Part shown: positions 15,831 through 23,175 of the stretch, piece after piece | How positions within the stretch are numbered: position 1 is the first letter of the stretch | Layout of the letters: the number at the start of each line of letters is the position of its first letter | Source: SVFI01 sp045535935 | Lineage (GTDB): Bacteria > Bacillota > Clostridia > Lachnospirales > Lachnospiraceae | Assembly (NCBI GenBank): GCA_045535935.1 | Contig: JAZSMO010000033.1 | Coordinates: forward strand, 1-34,763 | Direction: 5' to 3' | Length of the DNA: 34,763 bases | Made by a program: the position numbers and the translations under genes | The notes under the pieces: generated by a model | Databases searched by the model: none | What the model saw: only the letters and a program-made list of their open reading frames with translations | What the model was told of the DNA's origin: nothing

Positions 15831-17222
15831 TTACAGCTCGCAGTTGTTTACGGTTCTTGGGAACGGAAGTACGTCACGGATATTGCCCATACCTGTCAAG
15901 TACATAACACATCTCTCAAAACCGAGACCGAAGCCTGCATGTCTGGCTGTGCCGTATTTACGCAGATCCAGATAGAAATCATAGTCGTCCGGATTGAGAT
16001 CAAGTTCTTTCATACGCGCCAAAAGCTTATCGTAATCATCCTCTCTCTGACTTCCGCCGATAATCTCTCCGATACCAGGAACCAGGCAATCCATGGCTGC
16101 AACCGTCTTGCCGTCTTCATTTAACTTCATGTAGAATGCCTTGATCTCCTTCGGATAATCTGTCACGAAAACAGGTCTTCCGAATTCTTTTTCTGTCAGA
16201 TAGCGCTCGTGCTCTGTCTGCAGATCGCATCCCCATGATACTTTATATTCAAATTCATCGTTGTGTTTCTCTAATATCTTTATGGCGTCCGTGTATGTCA
16301 CATGACCGAAATCGGAATTCATGACATGTGTCAATCTCTCAATGAGTCCTTTGTCCACAAACTGATTAAAGAAATTCATCTCTTCCGGCGCATTTTCAAG
16401 AACATAGCGGATGATGTATTTGATCATGCTCTCTGCAAGAATCATATCATCTTTCAGGTCCGCAAATGCAATCTCCGGCTCAATCATCCAAAACTCTGCC
16501 GCATGTCTGGTCGTATTGGAATTCTCTGCACGGAAGGTCGGTCCGAACGTGTAGATATTCTTAAATGCCATCGCATATGTCTCGCCGTTTAACTGTCCGC
16601 TCACGGTAAGATTGGTCGGCTTACCGAAAAAGTCCTGTGAAAAATCAACGCTTCCGTCTTCCTTGCGCGGAAGCTCATTTAAGTTCATGGTCGTCACCTG
16701 GAACATCTCACCGGCGCCTTCACAGTCACTTCCCGTGATAATCGGTGTATGCACATAAACAAAGTCTCTCTCCTGGAAGAATTTGTGAATCGCATATGCT
16801 GCGAGGGAACGCACACGGAACACTGCCTCAAAAGTGTTAGTTCTCGGTCTGAGATGCGAAATCGTTCTCAGATATTCAAACGTATGTCTCTTCTTCTGAA
16901 GCGGATAATCCGGAGTCGATGCACCTTCAATGATAACCTCCGATGCCTGAATCTCGAATTTCTGTTTTGCTTCCGGTGTCGGTGTCACAACACCTTTTAC
17001 AATCAGGGCTGCTCCGACATTCAATTTATTGATTTCATTAAAATTAGCGAGGGCATCGGAATACACAACCTGAAGCGGCTCAAAAAACGTTCCGTCGTTA
17101 ATCACAAGAAATCCGAACGTCTTGCCGTCACGCTTGCTGCGAAGCCATCCTCCGATGGTTACCTCCTTATTTAAGTACTCTTCTTCTTTGCGGTATAAAT
17201 CTCTGATATTTACTAAATCCAT
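15831..17222 (-). CDS. asnS: Asparagine-tRNA ligase
   Basis: Charges tRNA-Asn directly with asparagine. 463 residues. An N-terminal OB-fold anticodon-binding domain (about 1-110, VTIGGWLRSKRDG) is followed by the class II catalytic core. Motif 2 is FGPTFRAENSNTTRHAAEFW and motif 3 is GFGLGFERCVMYLTG. The AsnRS rather than AspRS assignment rests on the overall match and the asnA neighbour. A sigma-A promoter ends inside the preceding CAP gene. The leader is only about 55 bases, too short for a T-box. Confidence 0.97.
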   Translation of the reverse strand: MDLVNIRDLYRKEEEYLNKEVTIGGWLRSKRDGKTFGFLVINDGTFFEPLQVVYSDALANFNEINKLNVGAALIVKGVVTPTPEAKQKFEIQASEVIIEGASTPDYPLQKKRHTFEYLRTISHLRPRTNTFEAVFRVRSLAAYAIHKFFQERDFVYVHTPIITGSDCEGAGEMFQVTTMNLNELPRKEDGSVDFSQDFFGKPTNLTVSGQLNGETYAMAFKNIYTFGPTFRAENSNTTRHAAEFWMIEPEIAFADLKDDMILAESMIKYIIRYVLENAPEEMNFFNQFVDKGLIERLTHVMNSDFGHVTYTDAIKILEKHNDEFEYKVSWGCDLQTEHERYLTEKEFGRPVFVTDYPKEIKAFYMKLNEDGKTVAAMDCLVPGIGEIIGGSQREDDYDKLLARMKELDLNPDDYDFYLDLRKYGTARHAGFGLGFERCVMYLTGMGNIRDVLPFPRTVNNCEL

Positions 17223-17277
17223 CGATATGTTACTCCTTTTTCATATCCGTTTTATCCTTAAAAATAGACCAAAACTG

Positions 17278-17306
17278 ATTATAGCTCATTTATTTTGTTT
17301 TTACAA
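17278..17306 (-). promoter_or_regulatory. Promoter of the asnS-asnA unit
   Basis: TTGTAA, 17 bases, TATAAT on the minus strand. The -35 box overlaps the last codons of the CAP gene, so asnS can be expressed apart from the signalling operon upstream; no terminator separates them. Confidence 0.7.
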
Positions 17307-18312
17307 CCACTGCTTTGCTGAAAGGTCCGTAGATTTTCTTTCCGCCCGATTTTTTAAAGGCACGGACTTTAAAATAGTATCTTTTACCGGATTTCAGTTT
17401 TTTAACACGATATGACGTTGTCTTGGAACCGGAAATCGTCTTTACTTTTTTATATTTTCCGTTTTTGCTTGTTGCTCTCCAAATTTCATACCCGTTACCG
17501 CTTGTCTTCTTCCATTTTAATTTTGCAGAAGTTTTCTTAACGGAACTTGCCTTTAAACTCTTTACCTTTTTCGGTTTGGAAACAGACGAAGCATTTCCCG
17601 TCTTCACCGGCATCGTTACCTTCTGACCCTGGTATGTGATTGTTACTGTCTGCTCACCCTCTTTAGAGGTACTGTAACCGTTGCACATTTCCTTTATGAC
17701 CGGAACATAGGACGTACCATGTTTATCGCATTTGACGATAAGATAACGACCCATATCGTCAATGGATATTCCGGCCGCATAATTAGTTGCTCCCGGATTA
17801 TTGACCGCAACGCTTTGCAGCGTGCATCCGCCCACAAAAAGCTGTACCCAGTTTTTTCCGTAGGATCCGCCGGTCTGATACCCGACACCTATATGCTTGT
17901 AAGAACCATTCAAAATATTGGCGCAGTGTCCCGGACTGTTCATCCATCCTTCCATAACGGCAGATGCCGATCCATAACCGACCGCAATATTTTCTCCCGC
18001 ACAGGTGCGGTAAATATCATAATCTGCCAACACGGTAAAGCAGCTGCTTCCGTCCGGTCTGTCATGGGAAAACAAAGATATAATCTCCTTTGCCCGCACG
18101 CCGGACGCTTTCTGCAAATCCATAAACATACCGATGGCAGGTTGACCGTCGGCGAGTCGCTCTTTGTTGACAATTTTCAGCACTTCCCATTCATTCGAAT
18201 TAGAAATTTTTTCATAAGGCTCCTGAGCCTTTACATCCACTGCTGCCACAAAAGCAAAACACAGAATCGCAACAGCCATAGCCCACTTACTTATATTTTT
18301 CCTCTTTTCCAT
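17290..18312 (-). CDS. Secreted CAP-domain protein with fibronectin type III tail
   Basis: 340 residues. Signal peptide up to about AAVDVKAQ, then a CAP/SCP domain (about 45-165) with LFSHDRPDGSSC, AGENIAVGYGSA, VMEGWMNSPGHCANIL and HIGVGY, the standard CAP motifs. A linker and a C-terminal FnIII-like domain (about 255-340), very rich in lysine, follow. Bacterial CAP proteins are exported with no settled enzymatic role. The start at 18312 lies 2 bases after the stop of the PIN gene, with GGGGA in that gene as ribosome site, so translation is coupled. It is the last gene of the seven-gene run. Confidence 0.9.
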   Translation of the reverse strand: MEKRKNISKWAMAVAILCFAFVAAVDVKAQEPYEKISNSNEWEVLKIVNKERLADGQPAIGMFMDLQKASGVRAKEIISLFSHDRPDGSSCFTVLADYDIYRTCAGENIAVGYGSASAVMEGWMNSPGHCANILNGSYKHIGVGYQTGGSYGKNWVQLFVGGCTLQSVAVNNPGATNYAAGISIDDMGRYLIVKCDKHGTSYVPVIKEMCNGYSTSKEGEQTVTITYQGQKVTMPVKTGNASSVSKPKKVKSLKASSVKKTSAKLKWKKTSGNGYEIWRATSKNGKYKKVKTISGSKTTSYRVKKLKSGKRYYFKVRAFKKSGGKKIYGPFSKAVVVKTK

Positions 18313-18314
18313 AC

Positions 18315-18956
18315 CTATTTCCCCCATTCTGAAAAAATCGGAACAATTTGTTTATAGTAGCGATTACCATCCTCCTGTGTAAAAACTTTGACAAGCGCCG
18401 TGTTCAAAGACTGCTTGTCAGTCGCCTGCAGCATGCAGGAGTAAATTTTCTTGTATGCACCGCCTTGAAGATTTTCCGCTTTCAGGGTGTGTCTTACTTT
18501 TTTGCGGATCGTCTCCGGAACACTTTTAATCCGCTCGTTTTCATTTTGTGATTCCGGTTTTGCTGTCGCAGTTTTGCGCAAAGTAGCTTTCTGCGGTTTT
18601 TCCGCACTGATATTTTCACGGCGGACAATTGTCATTCCTCTGCTCTTCCAAAAATCAACCACACTGTCATATCCGCTGTCTTTGCTGACCACATAATACT
18701 CCTTGACCCCCGTGTGGGCCACCAGATACCCAAGATACGTAGTCAATTGAAAATCCAGATAATTCTTAGCCGTCTTACACGTCTTAATATATTCCACATG
18801 AGAAACAGCCGAAGAAATCCTCACATGGTCATCAAACGGAACGGATCCGGTTTTCGGTCCGTAAAAAACCACGATCAGATCATCTTCCTGTAATTTCTCT
18901 ATCCCATACAGTCCTTTGACTCCTGTATTTTCATAATCGATCAAATAAATTGCCAT
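18315..18956 (-). CDS. PIN-like domain protein (putative RNase)
   Basis: 213 residues. The N-terminal half (1-120) has a PIN-like layout: LIDYENTG (D7, E9) at the first strand, a mid-domain acidic residue in KTAKNYLDFQL, and VVSKDSGYDSVVDFW at the third site. Three or four acidic residues would chelate metal for RNA cleavage; this is by family analogy. A basic linker and a helical C-terminal segment (about 150-213) follow; I do not recognise the latter. AAGGAGG precedes the start, 14 bases after the AlkD-like gene. Confidence 0.75.
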   Translation of the reverse strand: MAIYLIDYENTGVKGLYGIEKLQEDDLIVVFYGPKTGSVPFDDHVRISSAVSHVEYIKTCKTAKNYLDFQLTTYLGYLVAHTGVKEYYVVSKDSGYDSVVDFWKSRGMTIVRRENISAEKPQKATLRKTATAKPESQNENERIKSVPETIRKKVRHTLKAENLQGGAYKKIYSCMLQATDKQSLNTALVKVFTQEDGNRYYKQIVPIFSEWGK

Positions 18957-18970
18957 CTCGGCCTCCTTTT

Positions 18971-19747
18971 TTATGCACGTCTCTTTAAACTCCGCACATA
19001 TGCTTTCACTTCTTCGTCCGGTATTCTGGACTCCATAATTTTCTGTAACGCTTTATTGTAAGTAATCTTATCCAGTCTGCACTCCTGCAAAAAACGGCTG
19101 GTCAGCGCCGGGAAACAACAGAAGCACTCTGCCACAAGCCATGCGGCCGCCATGTATGCATAGTAACCCTCGGCAAACGGCCGGTCAATAACCTCAAAAA
19201 TTTTCTCTAAATACGGTCCTGCCATCTTTTTCTCCCGCTCTGTTTGCCCCAGGTCATTCATCGTCACTTTGCGAACACGCTTTATGGTTCTTCCATCCCG
19301 GTCACTTTTCATCAGGTGCTGCATCATGATAATGAGCGCAACCCTGACAGAAAATTCCTTTCCGCTTTCAAAATACGGAAGAATAAATTCCCATGTGAGG
19401 TCCCTGTCCTTTTTTAATATATCCATTTTCATAAACACGCTGTCACAAACGGACCAATTATCCACTAAAGGAACAAACTCCGCAATATACAAAAGCGCAT
19501 CTCTTTCTTCCATGGAAGTCGTCGCATAACCGATCATCATTCCCCGAAGCATGATCTCCTCAAAATATGTGTCCGGATATAAAAGCTCCTCTTTCCAGTT
19601 ACCTTTTGCTAACTCTTTTGCTATTTCACGCAGTTTCGGAAGTCTCACTCCGAGCATCTGTGTCTCTCCCGGAGTAAGCGCAGAAGAAAATTTGCGGTAT
19701 TTTTCTTCCGATAACTCTATTAATCTGTTTCTGATTTCTTCTCTCAT
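18971..19747 (-). CDS. AlkD-like DNA alkylation repair protein
   Basis: 258 residues of all-helical HEAT-like repeats. The segment VPLVDNWSVCDS carries W98 and D102, matching the conserved aromatic and acidic residues of the AlkD glycosylase pocket. AlkD-type enzymes excise alkylated purines such as N7-alkylguanine; related HEAT proteins can lack activity, so enzymatic function is likely but not certain. The ATG overlaps the TGA of the upstream gene (TGATG), so it is translationally coupled to the signalling genes. Confidence 0.88.
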   Translation of the reverse strand: MREEIRNRLIELSEEKYRKFSSALTPGETQMLGVRLPKLREIAKELAKGNWKEELLYPDTYFEEIMLRGMMIGYATTSMEERDALLYIAEFVPLVDNWSVCDSVFMKMDILKKDRDLTWEFILPYFESGKEFSVRVALIIMMQHLMKSDRDGRTIKRVRKVTMNDLGQTEREKKMAGPYLEKIFEVIDRPFAEGYYAYMAAAWLVAECFCCFPALTSRFLQECRLDKITYNKALQKIMESRIPDEEVKAYVRSLKRRA

Positions 19748-20700
19748 CAGATATTTTCCTTTTCCACGTAGGTTTTCTGAAACACCTGCTCCTGAATAAT
19801 GTACACATCCTCCGGATCATCTTTCCTGATCGCAAGATAATCCCCCTCTTTACCGAGAAAGTAATCCGAACCGTTTTTCGAAAAAACTCTGGTTCTTTTT
19901 TCCAGTTTTTTGGCAAGAATGGAAGCGCCCTTCTTCGGATAACAAAGCCGGGCCTGCTCGTCGATTGCAAGATATGTACCATCATCCACACGTTCCACCG
20001 CCGGAATGAAATCCATCATCTGTGCAAAAATGTCCAGCTTCTCATCACTCGGCTCATAACTGGTCTCAAACTTGTTTTTGTGTATCTGGTACACTTCACC
20101 GAGACAACCGATCATAATATAGATATCTTCCCCGGCTTCAACAACCACTCCGGTATCGTTTTCCAGTGTATGAATAGAAATACCGACTCCGGCCGGAACG
20201 ATATCCGTCGTTTTTACATAGGCCCAAGAAACCCTTGCTTTCTCATATTCTTTCATCTGCGCAAACTGTTCCGGATAATTTTGCACATATGTTTTGGCAT
20301 CCACCGTATCACACTCAATAAAATATTCACCAATCTGCTTCAGAAAATATTCGGTCATGTCAAAAATATCCTGTTCCGACATACATACGGTCAGCAATAC
20401 TTCCGAAATACTTCCCCCTGCCCACTCGGCAGTTCCCTTTGCGATACCGAACTGTCCAAACAGAAAATCAATAAGCTCCAGCGCACGGATATGCTCTGTA
20501 GAACTCAGACAGGAAATCGTAACCCGGTCAGATATCCTTCCCACAAGAAGAAGTACTTCTATTTGCAGTTCTTTCTCAATCTCTTCCGCCTGCTGCCTTG
20601 TCATTTCCTTTCCGTCAACTCTCAAAAGCGCAAGCGATTTTTCTTCATAAAGAAACACTTTTCTGTTGTCCGATAATACTGTCTCCGTAAATGGTTTCAT
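19747..20700 (-). CDS. Uncharacterised protein with two PGDYG-like segments
   Basis: 317 acidic, soluble residues, no signal peptide. I do not recognise the N-terminal two-thirds. Two C-terminal stretches look alike: VVVEAGEDIYIMIG...GEVYQIHKNKFETSY (about 185-215) and KEGDYLAIRKDDPEDVYIIQ...FQKTY (about 284-311). Both resemble the PGDYG module, a small beta domain of unknown ligand; this is recall, not a search. The ATG directly abuts the TAA of the cyclase gene and its ribosome site lies in the cyclase tail, so the two proteins are made together. A regulatory or ligand-binding partner of the cyclase is a reasonable guess only. Confidence 0.7.
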   Translation of the reverse strand: MKPFTETVLSDNRKVFLYEEKSLALLRVDGKEMTRQQAEEIEKELQIEVLLLVGRISDRVTISCLSSTEHIRALELIDFLFGQFGIAKGTAEWAGGSISEVLLTVCMSEQDIFDMTEYFLKQIGEYFIECDTVDAKTYVQNYPEQFAQMKEYEKARVSWAYVKTTDIVPAGVGISIHTLENDTGVVVEAGEDIYIMIGCLGEVYQIHKNKFETSYEPSDEKLDIFAQMMDFIPAVERVDDGTYLAIDEQARLCYPKKGASILAKKLEKRTRVFSKNGSDYFLGKEGDYLAIRKDDPEDVYIIQEQVFQKTYVEKENI

Positions 20701-22176
20701 TTAGTTCCCTTCCTGTCCCTTATATCCGCACTCTCTGAGAAAATGTTCCGAAAGAAAAGTAAAGCGAAGCTGTAACTTATTCCCTTCTTTTTTCATGACT
20801 TTTGCATACGCATTTTCTGTTCCCACCACGATATCTATATCCTGATATTCAGCAAAATCCTTTATCTGCCCCTGTGGACAACCGATGGTAATTTTGTGTT
20901 CCGAAACTGCCAGAATCGTTGCCGGAATTTCATCCTTAACCACACTTTTTCCCTGTAGCAAAAACAAAACTGCCCGGACCGGTTTTTCTAAAACAACCGG
21001 TCTGTCTTCCCCCGCCGCAAAAAGCTTCCGTTCATAGATTCCCGTGAGACCTTCCACTTCGAAGACAGACAGTTTCTCGTGAATCCCCTTCATTGATATT
21101 TCAAAACTGTTTTTCACTATCAACTGCTGCGCCAGACAATCCATCGCCTGCTGCGACACTAAAATCTGACCTCCGACACTGTATGTCTGAATGCGGGAGC
21201 AGAGATTGACCACCTGCCCGATCACGTTATATCGCATAAACTGCTCGGAACCGATATTTCCGATAAACACTTCGCCTACGTGGATTCCGATTCCCGCCTC
21301 GATATCCGGATAGCCGTTTTCTTTATTGTATCGATTGACCTCTCCCATTCGATTCTGCATCTCTATGGCTGCGGCCACCGCATCCTCCGGTGCATGCTCC
21401 GCCACAAGCGGTGCGCCGAAAACCGCCAATATGGCATCTCCGATAAATTCAATAATGGTTCCCTTATATTTCATGATCACCTCTGTCATTTCACCAAGGT
21501 AATGATTTAATATCGAAACCACTTCATCCGCCGACAACCTTTCCGAAAGGGACGTAAACCCACGCAAATCCGCCATCATAACCGTAACCACTCTTTTTTC
21601 TCCGCCGATGGCAACTCCTTCCGGCTTTTCCAATATGACATCAACCACCTCATCGGAAAAATACTTGCCCAAGATCCGATGCAACAGATTATTGCGCAAT
21701 GACAACTGTTCGTTAAGGCGCCTTATCTCCTTTGCTGCGGCAAGTTCCATCGTCTGTCTGTGCAAAACCTTCTCATAATTTCTTGTCATCTGATGCTGCA
21801 TGGCCGCACGCTCAATTCTCGTCATAGCCATCTCGGAAAACGGCTTTTGAAGAACGACAGTCGCACCCAGCTCATAGCATTTTTCATCCACTTCCGCTCT
21901 GCGTTCATCCGTCATAAAAAAGAGAGGAATTCCGATAAATGCCGGCTGCGACATAAGAAAAGATATCGAGCGAAAATCCTCTCCGCATGCAGACTCGTAA
22001 TCGACAATGAGAAGAGACGGCATATCCGATGTCTGTATTGCACGCTCCACAGCTTTCTCCAGCGCCTCAAAAGAAAACACACAAAAAGTCCGCAGTCCGC
22101 CGCCTGCATTAATGCGGCGCTGCGCCTCAATCATATCCTCTCTTGAACTACACAAAACCCAGACATCTCTCTTCAT
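20701..22176 (-). CDS. Class III nucleotide cyclase with receiver-like N-terminal domain
   Basis: 491 residues. The N-terminal 1-120 has a receiver fold pattern with D59 (LLIVDY), T89 and K111 (LQKPF), but the acidic pair after strand 1 is replaced (VLCSSRED), so phosphorylation is doubtful. A helical linker (130-165) leads to a class III cyclase domain (about 193-370). Metal aspartates D203 (MADLRGFT) and D247 (IGDA) and the transition-state pair N324/R328 are intact. The purine-selecting positions are atypical: E243 where adenylate cyclases have Lys, and N317 where they have Asp or Thr. A beta-rich C-terminal domain (about 398-475) has a PilZ-like look without RxxxR. Product unknown: cAMP, cGMP or a pyrimidine cyclic nucleotide. 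The start is 3 bases after the TIR stop. Confidence 0.9.
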   Translation of the reverse strand: MKRDVWVLCSSREDMIEAQRRINAGGGLRTFCVFSFEALEKAVERAIQTSDMPSLLIVDYESACGEDFRSISFLMSQPAFIGIPLFFMTDERRAEVDEKCYELGATVVLQKPFSEMAMTRIERAAMQHQMTRNYEKVLHRQTMELAAAKEIRRLNEQLSLRNNLLHRILGKYFSDEVVDVILEKPEGVAIGGEKRVVTVMMADLRGFTSLSERLSADEVVSILNHYLGEMTEVIMKYKGTIIEFIGDAILAVFGAPLVAEHAPEDAVAAAIEMQNRMGEVNRYNKENGYPDIEAGIGIHVGEVFIGNIGSEQFMRYNVIGQVVNLCSRIQTYSVGGQILVSQQAMDCLAQQLIVKNSFEISMKGIHEKLSVFEVEGLTGIYERKLFAAGEDRPVVLEKPVRAVLFLLQGKSVVKDEIPATILAVSEHKITIGCPQGQIKDFAEYQDIDIVVGTENAYAKVMKKEGNKLQLRFTFLSEHFLRECGYKGQEGN

Positions 22177-22179
22177 GGT

Positions 22180-23160
22180 CTAATTATCCTTTTTATTTTT
22201 AAAAAAGCGATACTGATTATCCCCGTATACTTGTTTCGGAATCCTGACATTTTTTTCTTTACATTTATCGCAGAGCACTCCCGACCTTATCCCTGCACCG
22301 CAACCGGAACACACAAGCAGAATCGGTGATCCGAGCGGAATTTCCAGACGCTCATCTTTCAGAAAATATTCGATGGTACTGCGGGGAACACCTGTTGCAC
22401 GCATGATCTCCGTCACATTGCGCGGCCCCTCTTTGTCCAGATAATTGCGCACCTTCTGGTAACTGTCATAATCTTCATATCCGCAATCCACACACTGATA
22501 CGTTCCCCTGGATATCTGTTGCAGCACACCGCCGCATCTTTTGCACACCACCGGCTGCTGATTAATCTTCAGCGCATTATTTCTTTCCATTCTCACATTC
22601 TCAGCTGCTGCTCCCGGTGTCGCCCGGCGTTCCACCGAAGGCAATTCCATTCTGGCCGTAGCTGCGCTGTGCGACTTGCTGTATGCTCCGGTCACTTCCG
22701 ATTTCCTTGGCAGTTCTGATATATTGCCTTTTTGAGACTCTTTTGCCGCCGCTTTTTCCGATGTGCCGAGCAGCCCTCTGAGACGCTCCAACAACTGATC
22801 GGTAGCTTTTTCTTCATCTTCATCGTATGGTATGGTCTGAACATTATTTAAGTAGAACCGGAACATATCACTAAGCGGTACTCCGGTTATATTTAACGGA
22901 ACAATCGTCTTGCGATAATTGATGGCACAATCAATCTCTTTTTCCACCCATATGGATTCCTGCGAAGATTCCGAAAGCACCAGCAAAAATACCTGACATC
23001 TTTCAATGGCACGCGGTATTTCTCTTGCATAATTGGAGCCGGCCGGAATCATCTCCGGAGCTTTCCAATAATCGATTCCCGCCTCCTTCAAAGCCTGCGC
23101 TATTTTTTTGACCGTCTGTGTATCTTTTGAGCTGTAACTGATAAATACTGTATTTGACAC
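22180..23160 (-). CDS. TIR domain protein with zinc ribbon-HTH-zinc ribbon tail
   Basis: 326 residues, GTG start with AAGGAG 7 bases upstream. The N-terminal TIR domain (1-130) opens with FISYSSKD and keeps the SxxxSIWVEKE element; W71 and E75 match the WxxxE site that holds the catalytic Glu of NAD-cleaving TIRs. A low-complexity linker (135-200) follows. The tail (204-302) has C206/C209/C223/C226, a small HTH (NVTEIMRATGVPRSTIEYFL) and C284/C287/C297/C300, an order resembling the flagellar-region protein YvyF. No cyclic-nucleotide-binding domain is visible. TIR domains either cut NAD or act as protein adaptors; the intact Glu favours the former. It lies 15 bases after the kinase gene and 3 before the cyclase. 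Confidence 0.9.
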   Translation of the reverse strand: MSNTVFISYSSKDTQTVKKIAQALKEAGIDYWKAPEMIPAGSNYAREIPRAIERCQVFLLVLSESSQESIWVEKEIDCAINYRKTIVPLNITGVPLSDMFRFYLNNVQTIPYDEDEEKATDQLLERLRGLLGTSEKAAAKESQKGNISELPRKSEVTGAYSKSHSAATARMELPSVERRATPGAAAENVRMERNNALKINQQPVVCKRCGGVLQQISRGTYQCVDCGYEDYDSYQKVRNYLDKEGPRNVTEIMRATGVPRSTIEYFLKDERLEIPLGSPILLVCSGCGAGIRSGVLCDKCKEKNVRIPKQVYGDNQYRFFKNKKDN

Positions 23161-23175
23161 ACTGCTTCTCCTTCC

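Noticed and set aside
17223..17290. T-box upstream of asnS
   Set aside because: The region is under 70 bases and shows no T-box sequence or specifier stem.
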